Shown here piece after piece: positions 1 through 5,285 of a DNA stretch of 5,285 bases (position 1 is its first letter; every line of letters starts with the position of its first letter). The notes below the pieces were generated by a model, which was given only the letters and a program-made list of their open reading frames with translations, ran no database searches and had not been told where the DNA came from. This DNA is from Segetibacter sp. Lineage in GTDB: Bacteria; Bacteroidota; Bacteroidia; Chitinophagales; Chitinophagaceae. The DNA lies in NCBI GenBank assembly GCA_030146445.1, contig JASLBT010000380.1:1-5285 (forward strand), given 5' to 3'. A program made the translations under genes and the position numbers.

Positions 1-489
1 AAGAATTTCTCCCTTTTAATTCCGGCATGTATTACTACTCCAGCTTCAAAGCTTTTAGAAGTCTTGCCCCGGCGTAACTTGTTGTTATAGGCGCGGGGGT
101 TTCGACGTCTGGCTAACTTCAAGACCAGAAAGTTCGTTCCAATACTCTCGGAAATCTTACCAGGCAAAGCATGCGGGCTTATTCAGTAGGGGATTTTACC
201 TCCAAATTCCGGATGTGCTTCAACAGGCACCTGATCAACTGCTAAAACCCGCGGAACATCACTTCTGTTCTTTACGTACCAACAATTGCAGTATCAAAAC
301 AAACGGCAGATTTAGCCATGATAGCTGAAACGGGTTGTGGTATCCGCTAAACAGAAGCCTTGCAGTTCCGGCCAATGAGGTGTACGTACTGGTATGTTCC
401 TGTGGGGTTTCTTCAGACAATAGCCAGCGTTCCTGTAGCATCATCCAACAACAGGTAAATAAATTCCAGAAAACTATAAATCAGAAAAG
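1..489. other. Gene-poor stretch, no convincing gene
   Basis: I found no gene here that I can defend. On the plus strand a frame enters from the left edge and stops at 75-77; its 24 codons could be the tail of a gene outside the window, but the peptide is not recognisable. On the minus strand one frame runs from about 290 to 1, interrupted by a single TGA at 183-185. It has no clear start and no recognised domain, although the stretch just before the stop (VPVEAHPEFGGKIPY) looks protein-like. No RNA gene, insertion sequence or long repeat is visible. Confidence 0.5.
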
Positions 490-759
490 ATGTCATCGAA
501 AGAAAACGTTCCACCTATAAAAGCCACATTTATCCTGCTATTTGTATTGATAGATGCCTCAGTTTTACAACATGCATTTTTGAACAACAACAGCTGGTAC
601 CTGTCGCTGGCACTACTTGTTCCGGTGCTGGTCGCTACCTCGTGGCTGGTGCGTAAACGAATGCACGGCAGTTCGCCTGGTGAATGTAAGAGCGGGGGCT
701 TACACTATTTTCCCCCGCGGGAAAGTTTAAGTCATATCCACTACAGCCAGTTGAACTAA
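490..759 (+). CDS. Small two-helix membrane protein, hypothetical
   Basis: This is an 89-residue open frame from ATG to TAA. I do not recognise the family. Two hydrophobic segments are visible: residues about 11-31 (from KATFILLFVL) and about 36-54 (WYLSLALLVPVLVATSWLV), joined by an Asn-rich turn (LNNNSW). The basic cluster RKR follows at 55-57. By the positive-inside rule this gives a hairpin in the inner membrane with both ends in the cytoplasm. Residues 58-89 are polar, with Gly, Ser and His, and look less constrained; the DNA beneath them carries interleaved inverted repeats (685-718). The sequence before the start is A-rich (tcagaaaag), as is usual for Bacteroidota, and shows no Shine-Dalgarno site. 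The gene stands alone and converges on the minus-strand cluster. The ordered hydrophobic pattern argues for a real gene, but the short length and uninformative tail leave doubt. Confidence 0.5.
   Translation: MSSKENVPPIKATFILLFVLIDASVLQHAFLNNNSWYLSLALLVPVLVATSWLVRKRMHGSSPGECKSGGLHYFPPRESLSHIHYSQLN
685..718 (+). other. Candidate H-type RNA pseudoknot
   Basis: Two perfect inverted repeats interleave. TGTAAG (685-690) pairs with CTTACA (699-704), and GCGGGGG (692-698), which fills the loop of that hairpin, pairs with CCCCCGC (712-718). In plus-strand RNA this gives stem 1 of 6 bp, a 1-nt loop, stem 2 of 7 G-C pairs, no nucleotide between the stems, and a 7-nt loop (ctatttt) crossing stem 1. That is the layout of a classic coaxially stacked H-type pseudoknot. 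The minus-strand transcript would leave only 1 nt to cross a 7-bp stem, so plus is the favoured strand. It lies within codons 66-77 of the small membrane-protein frame. I see no obvious slippery heptamer at the usual distance upstream. Confidence 0.4.
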
Positions 760-1039
760 GCCGATGACTTGTACCAGGCACTAATGTTAATTAAAACACG
801 CTGGTTTGGCTAACAGAACGTGTACTGGTTGCAATTTCAGAAATGAGCCGTCACCGGGTCAGTTCTTTACGGAGGCATATAAGCCGGTTGCTTTTTAGCT
901 ATGGATGATAGAGAGATAACTTCCACGTATGCAGGTGCTGAGCGCTACCCCGGTATCAATGGATTTGTAACCTACTTCGTTGCATGAAAATCTTGATTTT
1001 TGCAGTGGCCCGTTAACAGGCATTACCAACAAGATACTT
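760..1039. other. Convergent intergenic gap, no gene seen
   Basis: This 280-bp gap lies between the ends of the plus-strand small membrane-protein gene and the minus-strand four-gene block. I see no gene in it. It also lacks a clear intrinsic terminator for either side. The only structure of note is the A/T-rich stem-loop at 982-1003. Confidence 0.5.
982..1003 (-). repeat. A/T-rich stem-loop after the coiled-coil gene
   Basis: The dyad AAAATC/GATTTT is extended by an outer GCA/TGC pair across a 2-nt bulge. It lies about 37 bp beyond the stop of the coiled-coil gene. It could mark the 3' end of the minus-strand transcript, but the central loop is only 2 nt and no T-run follows on either strand, so it is not a convincing rho-independent terminator. 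Confidence 0.25.
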
Positions 1040-1765
1040 CTAAAAATATTGCTGAATTTTTTGTAACTCATGCTGAATTTCTGCCTGCTTATATTCACCC
1101 GCCAGAAGGAACGAATTTTTATTCCTGTTAAGCTTCTCTTTTGTTTCCGTCATCTCCTGGGAGATCTGGCTGATCTCTTTTTTTAGGGCATTTACTTTAT
1201 CAGAAAGTGCCTGTAACTCTTCTGCTTTTTTTTGAATCAGCTGTTCACGCTGTTTTACTTCCTTTTGGTATTGCTGCGCATGTGCACTTTGAAAAGCATT
1301 TAAATCACGGCCAATAATATTATGGTATTCGTGTGCAGTTGTAATAAGTTTTTCCCTGGTAAGGCCAGTTCTTTTCAGCACATTAAAAGCCGTTCGATAC
1401 CTGGTTTCTTCATCACTGATATTGCCAATGTCGGTTTTGCTATCGATAAATTCTTTGAAATCGGTTCCTGCAAAAAGTGGATTTTTTGCGTTTGCTTCAT
1501 CAATCAGGTTTTCAAAATATTGCTGGTGCTCAGGCAGGGGAGAGCCGGTTGGTGGTTGCGCTGCAGTGGTTTGCAACGGTGCTGGTGCCGGTACGTTGCT
1601 CGCATTGATTAGTGGGTGTTCCACGTTCTCCGGCACAGGTGGTATGTAGCCCGGCTCCGGTGCCGGCGCGGTGGTTACAGGCGAGGAGTTTTGCTTTTCA
1701 GGTGCCTTCTTTTTCTCTTCCTCAAATTCAACAAACGGACTTAATATCTGTTTCAGTAAACTCAT
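1040..1765 (-). CDS. Coiled-coil protein with Pro/Ala-rich linker
   Basis: This 241-residue protein starts at ATG and ends at TAG. I do not recognise a named family. Residues 1-27 are a short amphipathic start followed by a charged run (EFEEEKKK). Residues 28-78 are a flexible Pro/Ala/Thr linker with repeated PAPAP-like runs. Residues 79-160 look like a compact helical domain (YFENLIDEANAKN, then TGLTREKLITTAHEYHNIIG). Residues 163-240 form a long Gln/Lys/Glu-rich coiled coil ending in QKIQQYF. There is no signal peptide or membrane segment, so it should be cytoplasmic and oligomeric. It is the last gene of the block, 97 bp after the kinase and with no clear promoter of its own, so co-transcription is likely. 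Its position suggests a scaffold, adaptor or substrate of the kinase/phosphatase pair. The Ser/Thr-rich linker offers possible phosphorylation sites. That role is inference from context. Confidence 0.8.
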   Translation of the reverse strand: MSLLKQILSPFVEFEEEKKKAPEKQNSSPVTTAPAPEPGYIPPVPENVEHPLINASNVPAPAPLQTTAAQPPTGSPLPEHQQYFENLIDEANAKNPLFAGTDFKEFIDSKTDIGNISDEETRYRTAFNVLKRTGLTREKLITTAHEYHNIIGRDLNAFQSAHAQQYQKEVKQREQLIQKKAEELQALSDKVNALKKEISQISQEMTETKEKLNRNKNSFLLAGEYKQAEIQHELQKIQQYF

Positions 1766-1825
1766 ATTGATAAATTGAATTTGTAAACCATTCCGGTTTG
1801 CGCTTTATAAAATTTCACCCGCGCA

Positions 1826-1861
1826 ACCAGTATACGATTACAAATTGTATGCTGCACTGGT
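1826..1861 (-). repeat. Nested dyad between kinase and coiled-coil genes
   Basis: The outer arms ACCAGT (1826-1831) and ACTGGT (1856-1861) pair, and ATAC (1832-1835) pairs with GTAT (1847-1850). Inside lies an 11-bp palindrome, TACAA-A-TTGTA (1839-1849). It begins 4 bp after the kinase stop codon. In RNA it would give a stem-loop with a 5-nt bulge on one side. No T-run follows, so it is more likely a processing or stabilising element, or a protein-binding dyad, than a terminator. Confidence 0.35.
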
Positions 1862-1864
1862 ATT

Positions 1865-3373
1865 TTATTTGTTAGCCATGGTTACCATAACCACTCGTCC
1901 ACCATCGTCCGCGCTTAGCAATAACTTCTTGCCATCGGTGATCTCCACCATTTTGCCGACCGGTATTTCTTTGTTCTCTGTCAGGTCTTTCAACGACGTC
2001 AGCTTTTGGTTTACCAGCACCCATTGTCCGTTGTAGAAAGTAAAATAGCCCACCGGTGTCTTTTGTTCTGGTGTAAGCCGTTCATTTCGTATCACGTTGC
2101 GGTTTACGTGCCATTGAAAAAGGTATTGATTGTTATACACCATCAACCTGTGGTGTTCAGGTTGCCATACCGTTGGCCTGAATTCGTAATACAGGTCCAG
2201 CACAGGAACCGTACCGTTTACCGGAGTTCCGCAGAACGGGCACTTTGGCGTTGTAGTGTTGTCGAATACAAACCACTTCTGATCGCATTTGCTGTTGCTG
2301 CATGGCTGCATCAGGTCGGTTGTTTTTAATAACGCATGCTCCCAGTTGTCGGCGTTCGGGCGCATGTTCGGGTGATGTAAACCTGCAATAAATGCATCGT
2401 CGAACAGTTTTTTCAAGTATGGGCCAGTGACGGTATAAGGTATCCTGTCGACATCTCCCCACGGCAATGCCGACTTTGAAAGCTGGTTTACTTTGGGCCG
2501 GTTCGAAAGGTCTGTTGGATGCTCGATAAAAAGGGCTTTCTCACCCATGCTCAACAGGTCATCGCGTTCTGTGTCCAGGTCATTTACCTTCCCGCCCTTA
2601 AGCGGATGCCGGTACAACAGGTACATATAAATCATTACCGCAAGTGCGTGCAGGTCAGTTGTACGATTTGCATGTTTACGGTTAACATCTCTAAGGTCGA
2701 GGTGTTTGGTCGCCAGTACCTCCGGTGCAATGAAATCGGCTGTTCCAATTACATCAGGTGGAAACAGGCCCGGAACAACAAGACCATCAATATCGATGAT
2801 CGTGGCTGCCCGGCTTACCGGGTCGATCAGAACATTTTTGTAAGATAAATCCGAGTGTGCCAGTCCGGCGGCGTGTAACCGCTTTACGCCGCGGGCAATT
2901 TTTACATTTATCTGGAAGTAGCTCAACCACGATCCGAGTTCCGATTCGTCGAGCCGGAGAGGAAATTGTTTATTCCTGAATTTCGAAGAGGCAAACCATA
3001 AGCCCTGCTTTTCTTTTCCCTTGATGCCTTCACCGGTTGCATATCCCTTTTTAAAGAAAAAGTTCTTATCGTATGCCGGAACAATCAATCCTACCTTGTC
3101 GCCTGCTTCCACCATATCTGTCGGCCAGCAATACAATTCTTTGTAATAGTCGCCATGTTCCCGGTTAAAAAAATTGTCGTAATACTGGGTAACAATTTTT
3201 CGCAGGCGCTCTTTTGTATTGAAGTCCTTTGCATCCCGGTAGAATGCAACAACATACGATCTGTCGGGTCCAAAATATACATCCTTCATGCCACCGCGCA
3301 TCGGTTCTCCATTATCAACATACTGGTAAGTTTTACCCGGTGTTATCGCCGATGTCACAGTTTTGATACTCAT
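1865..3373 (-). CDS. Ser/Thr protein kinase with C-terminal zinc ribbon
   Basis: This 502-residue protein probably phosphorylates Ser/Thr on a partner of the neighbouring TerY-like and PP2C proteins. The kinase core spans about 10-350: glycine-loop region GGMKDVYFG (27-35), catalytic loop HSDLSYKNVL (173-182, with D175 and N180), DFG-equivalent DIDG (194-197), APE at 216-218, and helix-F Asp at D240 (TTDLHALAV). An insertion of roughly 40 residues (about 104-147) precedes helix E. The beta-3 lysine is missing: the VAxK position reads VAFY (42-45), while K30 replaces the third glycine of the loop. A zinc ribbon follows (CSNSKC 358-363 and CPFC 378-381), then a beta-rich domain (about 388-500) with a divergent FHA-like pattern. 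No membrane segment is seen, so it is cytoplasmic. The ATG at 3373 is preceded by an A/T-rich leader typical of Bacteroidota. The kinase plus zinc-ribbon layout matches the kinase of the TerY-P triad. The kinase call is firm; the C-terminal fold is tentative. Confidence 0.92.
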   Translation of the reverse strand: MSIKTVTSAITPGKTYQYVDNGEPMRGGMKDVYFGPDRSYVVAFYRDAKDFNTKERLRKIVTQYYDNFFNREHGDYYKELYCWPTDMVEAGDKVGLIVPAYDKNFFFKKGYATGEGIKGKEKQGLWFASSKFRNKQFPLRLDESELGSWLSYFQINVKIARGVKRLHAAGLAHSDLSYKNVLIDPVSRAATIIDIDGLVVPGLFPPDVIGTADFIAPEVLATKHLDLRDVNRKHANRTTDLHALAVMIYMYLLYRHPLKGGKVNDLDTERDDLLSMGEKALFIEHPTDLSNRPKVNQLSKSALPWGDVDRIPYTVTGPYLKKLFDDAFIAGLHHPNMRPNADNWEHALLKTTDLMQPCSNSKCDQKWFVFDNTTTPKCPFCGTPVNGTVPVLDLYYEFRPTVWQPEHHRLMVYNNQYLFQWHVNRNVIRNERLTPEQKTPVGYFTFYNGQWVLVNQKLTSLKDLTENKEIPVGKMVEITDGKKLLLSADDGGRVVMVTMANK

Positions 3374-3412
3374 TGCTAAATTTTTATTTACCCTCCACGA
3401 GGAGTGGCTTTT

Positions 3413-3423
3413 TTGGTGACCAA
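3413..3423. repeat. Palindrome in the kinase leader
   Basis: TTGGT-G-ACCAA is a perfect 5+1+5 dyad about 40 bp upstream of the kinase ATG. It overlaps two direct GGTNAC copies (3415-3420 and 3425-3430) spaced by 10 bp, one helical turn. A regulator site is possible but unproven. Confidence 0.25.
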
Positions 3424-3425
3424 CG

Positions 3426-3455
3426 GTAACACTTTCTTCTACATCGTTGTGTCAC
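3426..3455 (-). repeat. Stem-loop in the kinase leader RNA
   Basis: On the minus-strand transcript GTGACAC (3455-3449) can pair with GTGTTAC (3432-3426), giving 7 bp including one G-U pair around a 16-nt loop. In the opposite-strand RNA the wobble would be an A-C mismatch, so the structure favours the kinase transcript. It lies between the candidate promoter and the kinase start. Confidence 0.25.
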
Positions 3456-3523
3456 TCCCTTGTACGGCAGCTGCTTTATTCAGCTTTAACGGGATGCTAC
3501 AATCAGCTACTGTTTTGCGGGAA

Positions 3524-3554
3524 CGAATATACTCACGGTTAAAACAGTCGCAAA
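3524..3554 (-). promoter_or_regulatory. Candidate Bacteroidota promoter for the kinase
   Basis: On the minus strand TTTG (3554-3551) is followed, after exactly 19 bp, by TATATTCG (3531-3524). The Bacteroidota housekeeping consensus is TTTG, about 19 bp, then TAnnTTTG, so the -7 box has one mismatch. It lies in the 199-bp gap between phosphatase and kinase and would give a leader of roughly 145 nt. It suggests the kinase and coiled-coil genes can be expressed apart from the upstream genes. Confidence 0.4.
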
Positions 3555-3571
3555 ACAAGCAATAGCATTGC
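3552..3571 (-). terminator. Weak terminator-like hairpin after the phosphatase
   Basis: GCAAT-gct-ATTGC starts one base after the phosphatase TAA (3573-3575) and is followed by the T-rich tail ttgtttt. The stem is only 5 bp, or about 7 with a G-U and an A-U pair added, so termination would be partial. The T-tail supplies the TTTG of the candidate kinase promoter. Confidence 0.35.
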
Positions 3572-3572
3572 C

Positions 3573-4976
3573 TTAAAAAACAATGGCCAACGTGCGATCG
3601 TCATGATTTCCGGGGCTCCAAAAATCCATCCACGCCGAAAACTGAGGTACGATATCCGGGTTTCCGGGGTTAAGTTCTACCTTAACGCCATCATCGTTTT
3701 TACCACCAAGGTCTGCCAAAAACTCCTTCCACTTTTTAATGTTGGGCAGGTTCGCTTCCACCACAAATTTTGCATCATAAATTCCGTCCGACATCATCAT
3801 CAGGTACGAGAAGTCTTCTACGATTTTAAAGCCAAAACGGGTAGCAAATTTCGGATCATGAAAAATCTCCGGCATCGTTATAAACCGGGTGCCGCCACCA
3901 AATTCACCAACGTCAATCCAGTTCATCAGGGTTACTTCACTTACGTCTTTATTGAGTAAAGCTATTGGGCAATCGCCTACCCCGAACGATAGCAGGGCAT
4001 AACCAATCTCGTACCTTTTAAAAAGGGTAAAAATTAATGTTGTATTTAGGTCCTTCACCGGAACAGCGGCTTCTGTCGCAAAAGCTACCAACCTTTTATG
4101 AACATGTAGCGCTGCCCTTCCAAGATTGTTGTATACGAACTGGTTTAGCTTTTTTTGTATATCCGCCGCATCGGCTTTATACTGTTGAAGCAAGTCGTCG
4201 AAAACGGCCATACCATCCACGGCCGGTTTATCCATAAAGTATTCGACAACAGTGTTACACGCCAACGCTGAACCTTTCCGTGAAATTTTCGCGCTGCCTG
4301 CTCCGTCCGCAACAACAACAAGGTTCCAACCACCCGGCAACTCTTTAAATGCAAAGTCATCTTCCCTAAAAGAACCCACGTTTGCATGTGCCCTTCCCCG
4401 TTTCGACGACACAAGAATAGTCTTATCACCAAGCGGCGCCAATTCGGTTACATCATCTTCTTTCCAGTATGGATCATTCCTGTCGCTGTCAAGCTTTTTC
4501 CATAATGATTTTGGATCAGGATTAATGATTATGGGGATCACTTTTTCATGAAAAGCAGCATCCTCGGGCTCGCCTGTTAATTTAAATCGGAACAGCACCT
4601 TAAAGTCACCACTCTTTGCGGGCACACCTGAAAGTTGGCTTGTTTTTCTGTCGAAGCTTAAACCGATCTCTTCGAGCCCCGAGAATTCAAACGCCGAAAT
4701 ATCATTCCATTTCAGCTGATCAAAGTCGATCCTTGTTTCGTAGGGCTTACCTACGGTGGCGTTTAATATCCTTACCGGTTGTTGCGCGATGTCCATGATC
4801 CTGTTCTCCAATTTCCACTTTTCCATGAGCTGGTTTTGATTTGCCAGCAGCGAGCTTATTACGGCTTCACTACCGGGGTCTTTTAGAAACTTTTCAAATA
4901 AAGCAGCACGGTTTGCGGGAACAGGAATGTTGTTGGCTTCAAACAGCACCTGGACTATTTTCTTAGCATCGGCCAT
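3573..4976 (-). CDS. PP2C-family phosphatase with Ig-like N-terminal domain
   Basis: This 467-residue protein is a predicted metal-dependent Ser/Thr phosphatase that would reverse the action of the neighbouring kinase. Residues 1-65 are helical (starting MADAKKIVQVLFE). Residues about 71-151 resemble an Ig-like He_PIG domain, with FDRKTSQLSGVPAKSGDFKV as the typical 'tG-sGtP-sGtf' stretch. The PP2C domain spans about 187-467. Its motifs are: REDDF (204-208), ADGAGSAK (223-230, for the usual DGhGG), DLNTTL (309-314), GVGDC (332-336), MMSDGIYD (394-401) and NHDDRT (457-462). The metal-binding Asp set (D206 or D207, D224, D397, D460) is intact, so activity is expected. I chose the ATG at 4976. 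A TTG at 5117 would add 47 residues, but that leader carries a strong hairpin and no domain. No signal peptide is seen, so the protein should be cytoplasmic. It lies between the TerY-like gene and the kinase, as in the TerY-P triad. Confidence 0.92.
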   Translation of the reverse strand: MADAKKIVQVLFEANNIPVPANRAALFEKFLKDPGSEAVISSLLANQNQLMEKWKLENRIMDIAQQPVRILNATVGKPYETRIDFDQLKWNDISAFEFSGLEEIGLSFDRKTSQLSGVPAKSGDFKVLFRFKLTGEPEDAAFHEKVIPIIINPDPKSLWKKLDSDRNDPYWKEDDVTELAPLGDKTILVSSKRGRAHANVGSFREDDFAFKELPGGWNLVVVADGAGSAKISRKGSALACNTVVEYFMDKPAVDGMAVFDDLLQQYKADAADIQKKLNQFVYNNLGRAALHVHKRLVAFATEAAVPVKDLNTTLIFTLFKRYEIGYALLSFGVGDCPIALLNKDVSEVTLMNWIDVGEFGGGTRFITMPEIFHDPKFATRFGFKIVEDFSYLMMMSDGIYDAKFVVEANLPNIKKWKEFLADLGGKNDDGVKVELNPGNPDIVPQFSAWMDFWSPGNHDDRTLAIVF

Positions 4977-5060
4977 TAATGGAATTTTTATGCAGGGTGA
5001 TGCAGCCGGTCGTGCCGTTGTACCGGGGCTCTGTAGAACACCGGGCTCTTTCGTTGCGAT

Positions 5061-5093
5061 GGTGTCGGCAACGGTTAAGAGGTTGCCGACGCC
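5061..5093 (-). repeat. Strong stem-loop between TerY-like and phosphatase genes
   Basis: GTCGGCAAC (5064-5072) and GTTGCCGAC (5082-5090) form a perfect 9-bp stem around a 9-nt loop. Two more G-C pairs lie beyond one mismatch, making 11 of 12 pairs. It is in the 153-bp gap, about 37 bp after the TerY-like stop. There is no T-run after it on the minus strand, so it is not a standard intrinsic terminator. mRNA processing, stability control or attenuation between the genes are options. Confidence 0.5.
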
Positions 5094-5129
5094 ATTTTCA
5101 ACGGTTATGCACAGCAATAAATAAAGAAT

Positions 5130-5285
5130 TTAAACAACGATGTTCAACTCAGCGGGTGGGGGAGGCAGTTCGCTAAGGCCTGTCACCTCTTTGCCCGCAT
5201 CTTCTACCCTTGTTGAAGTAACCCCTATTGATGCAGTTACCCACGTAAAGAATTTGGCAATGCTTTGGCTATCTGCGGTATCGAG
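5130..5285 (-). CDS. TerY-like VWA-domain protein, C-terminal fragment
   Basis: Only the last 51 codons and the TAA are in the window; the start lies beyond the right edge. The peptide begins LDTADSQSIAKFFTWVTASI, which closely fits the C-terminal end of the VWA domain in TerY-like proteins, where a Ser-x-Ser/Ile, then FFxWVxxSI pattern ends the fold. A short Glu/Pro tail follows (LPPPPAELNIVV). TerY proteins are cytoplasmic VWA proteins thought to bind a divalent metal at a MIDAS site and to act as adaptors in tellurite- and stress-response systems; the MIDAS residues are outside the window. It is the first visible member of the minus-strand block. The call rests on a short match recalled from the family plus the PP2C and kinase neighbours, so it is good but not certain. 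Confidence 0.75.
   Translation of the reverse strand, partial: LDTADSQSIAKFFTWVTASIGVTSTRVEDAGKEVTGLSELPPPPAELNIVV

Noticed and set aside
259..444. 61-codon minus-strand open frame
   Set aside because: Short, no recognised motif, and no supporting context. The hydrophobic end is not enough to call a gene.
982..1003. Rho-independent terminator for the minus-strand block
   Set aside because: The loop is only 2 nt and there is no T-run after the stem, so it is kept only as a low-confidence stem-loop.
1322..1649. Plus-strand open frames opposite the coiled-coil gene
   Set aside because: They are antisense shadows; the Cys/Gly-rich peptides come from reading the Pro/Ala linker and helical codons backwards.
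820..1835. Inverted 13-bp repeat (820-832 versus 1823-1835, 12 of 13 matching) flanking the coiled-coil gene
   Set aside because: A match of this size is expected by chance in a 5-kb window, there is no target duplication, and the gene is not a transposase.
3390..3396. GGAGGGT on the minus strand upstream of the kinase as a ribosome-binding site
   Set aside because: It lies about 17 bases from the ATG, too far for a Shine-Dalgarno site, and Bacteroidota rarely use one.
3603..3959. 118-codon open frame on the plus strand
   Set aside because: It lies wholly antisense to the well-supported PP2C domain and its peptide has no domain-like pattern.
4977..5117. N-terminal extension of the phosphatase from a TTG codon at 5117
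   Set aside because: It starts with a rare TTG, has no other start codon before the ATG at 4976, shows no recognisable domain, and contains the strong hairpin at 5061-5093. The ATG gives a good helical start. The extension cannot be fully excluded.
1..5285. CRISPR arrays, tRNA or rRNA genes, insertion sequences
   Set aside because: No regularly spaced direct repeats, cloverleaf pattern, rRNA-like blocks or transposase-like proteins were seen on either strand.

Overview
The window reads as chromosomal DNA from a Bacteroidota bacterium. Chitinophagaceae or a close relative is my best guess. The reasons are the mid-range base composition, A/T-rich start regions without usable Shine-Dalgarno sites, a candidate promoter of the Bacteroidota TTTG/TAnnTTTG type, and the style of the proteins. 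The lineage is inference; there is no rRNA or other marker gene here.

The right four-fifths (5285 down to 1040) is one block of four genes, all on the minus strand. In transcription order they are: (1) the last 51 residues of a TerY-like von Willebrand A (VWA) protein, cut by the window edge; (2) a PP2C-family Ser/Thr phosphatase with an N-terminal helical region and an Ig-like (He_PIG-type) domain; (3) a Ser/Thr protein kinase followed by a zinc ribbon and a beta-rich C-terminal domain; (4) a 241-residue protein with a Pro/Ala-rich linker and a long coiled coil. VWA + PP2C + kinase with zinc ribbon is the arrangement known from comparative genomics as the TerY-P phosphorylation triad, which is linked to tellurite-resistance (Ter) stress systems. 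The likely logic is reversible phosphorylation of a shared target or of each other, with the VWA protein as metal-dependent adaptor. The coiled-coil protein is a candidate fourth component.

The gene junctions are not tight. The TerY/phosphatase gap (153 bp) holds a strong stem-loop. The phosphatase/kinase gap (199 bp) holds a weak terminator-like hairpin, a candidate promoter and a structured leader. The kinase/coiled-coil gap (97 bp) holds a nested dyad. This suggests separately tuned expression of the members.

The left fifth (1-1039) is gene-poor. It contains one plausible plus-strand gene for a small two-helix membrane protein (490-759), whose 3' part carries interleaved inverted repeats with the geometry of an H-type RNA pseudoknot. 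The rest shows no convincing gene.

The points most worth checking are the kinase's apparent WNK-like relocation of the ATP-binding lysine, the Ig-like domain on a cytoplasmic-looking phosphatase, the coiled-coil partner, and the pseudoknot candidate.
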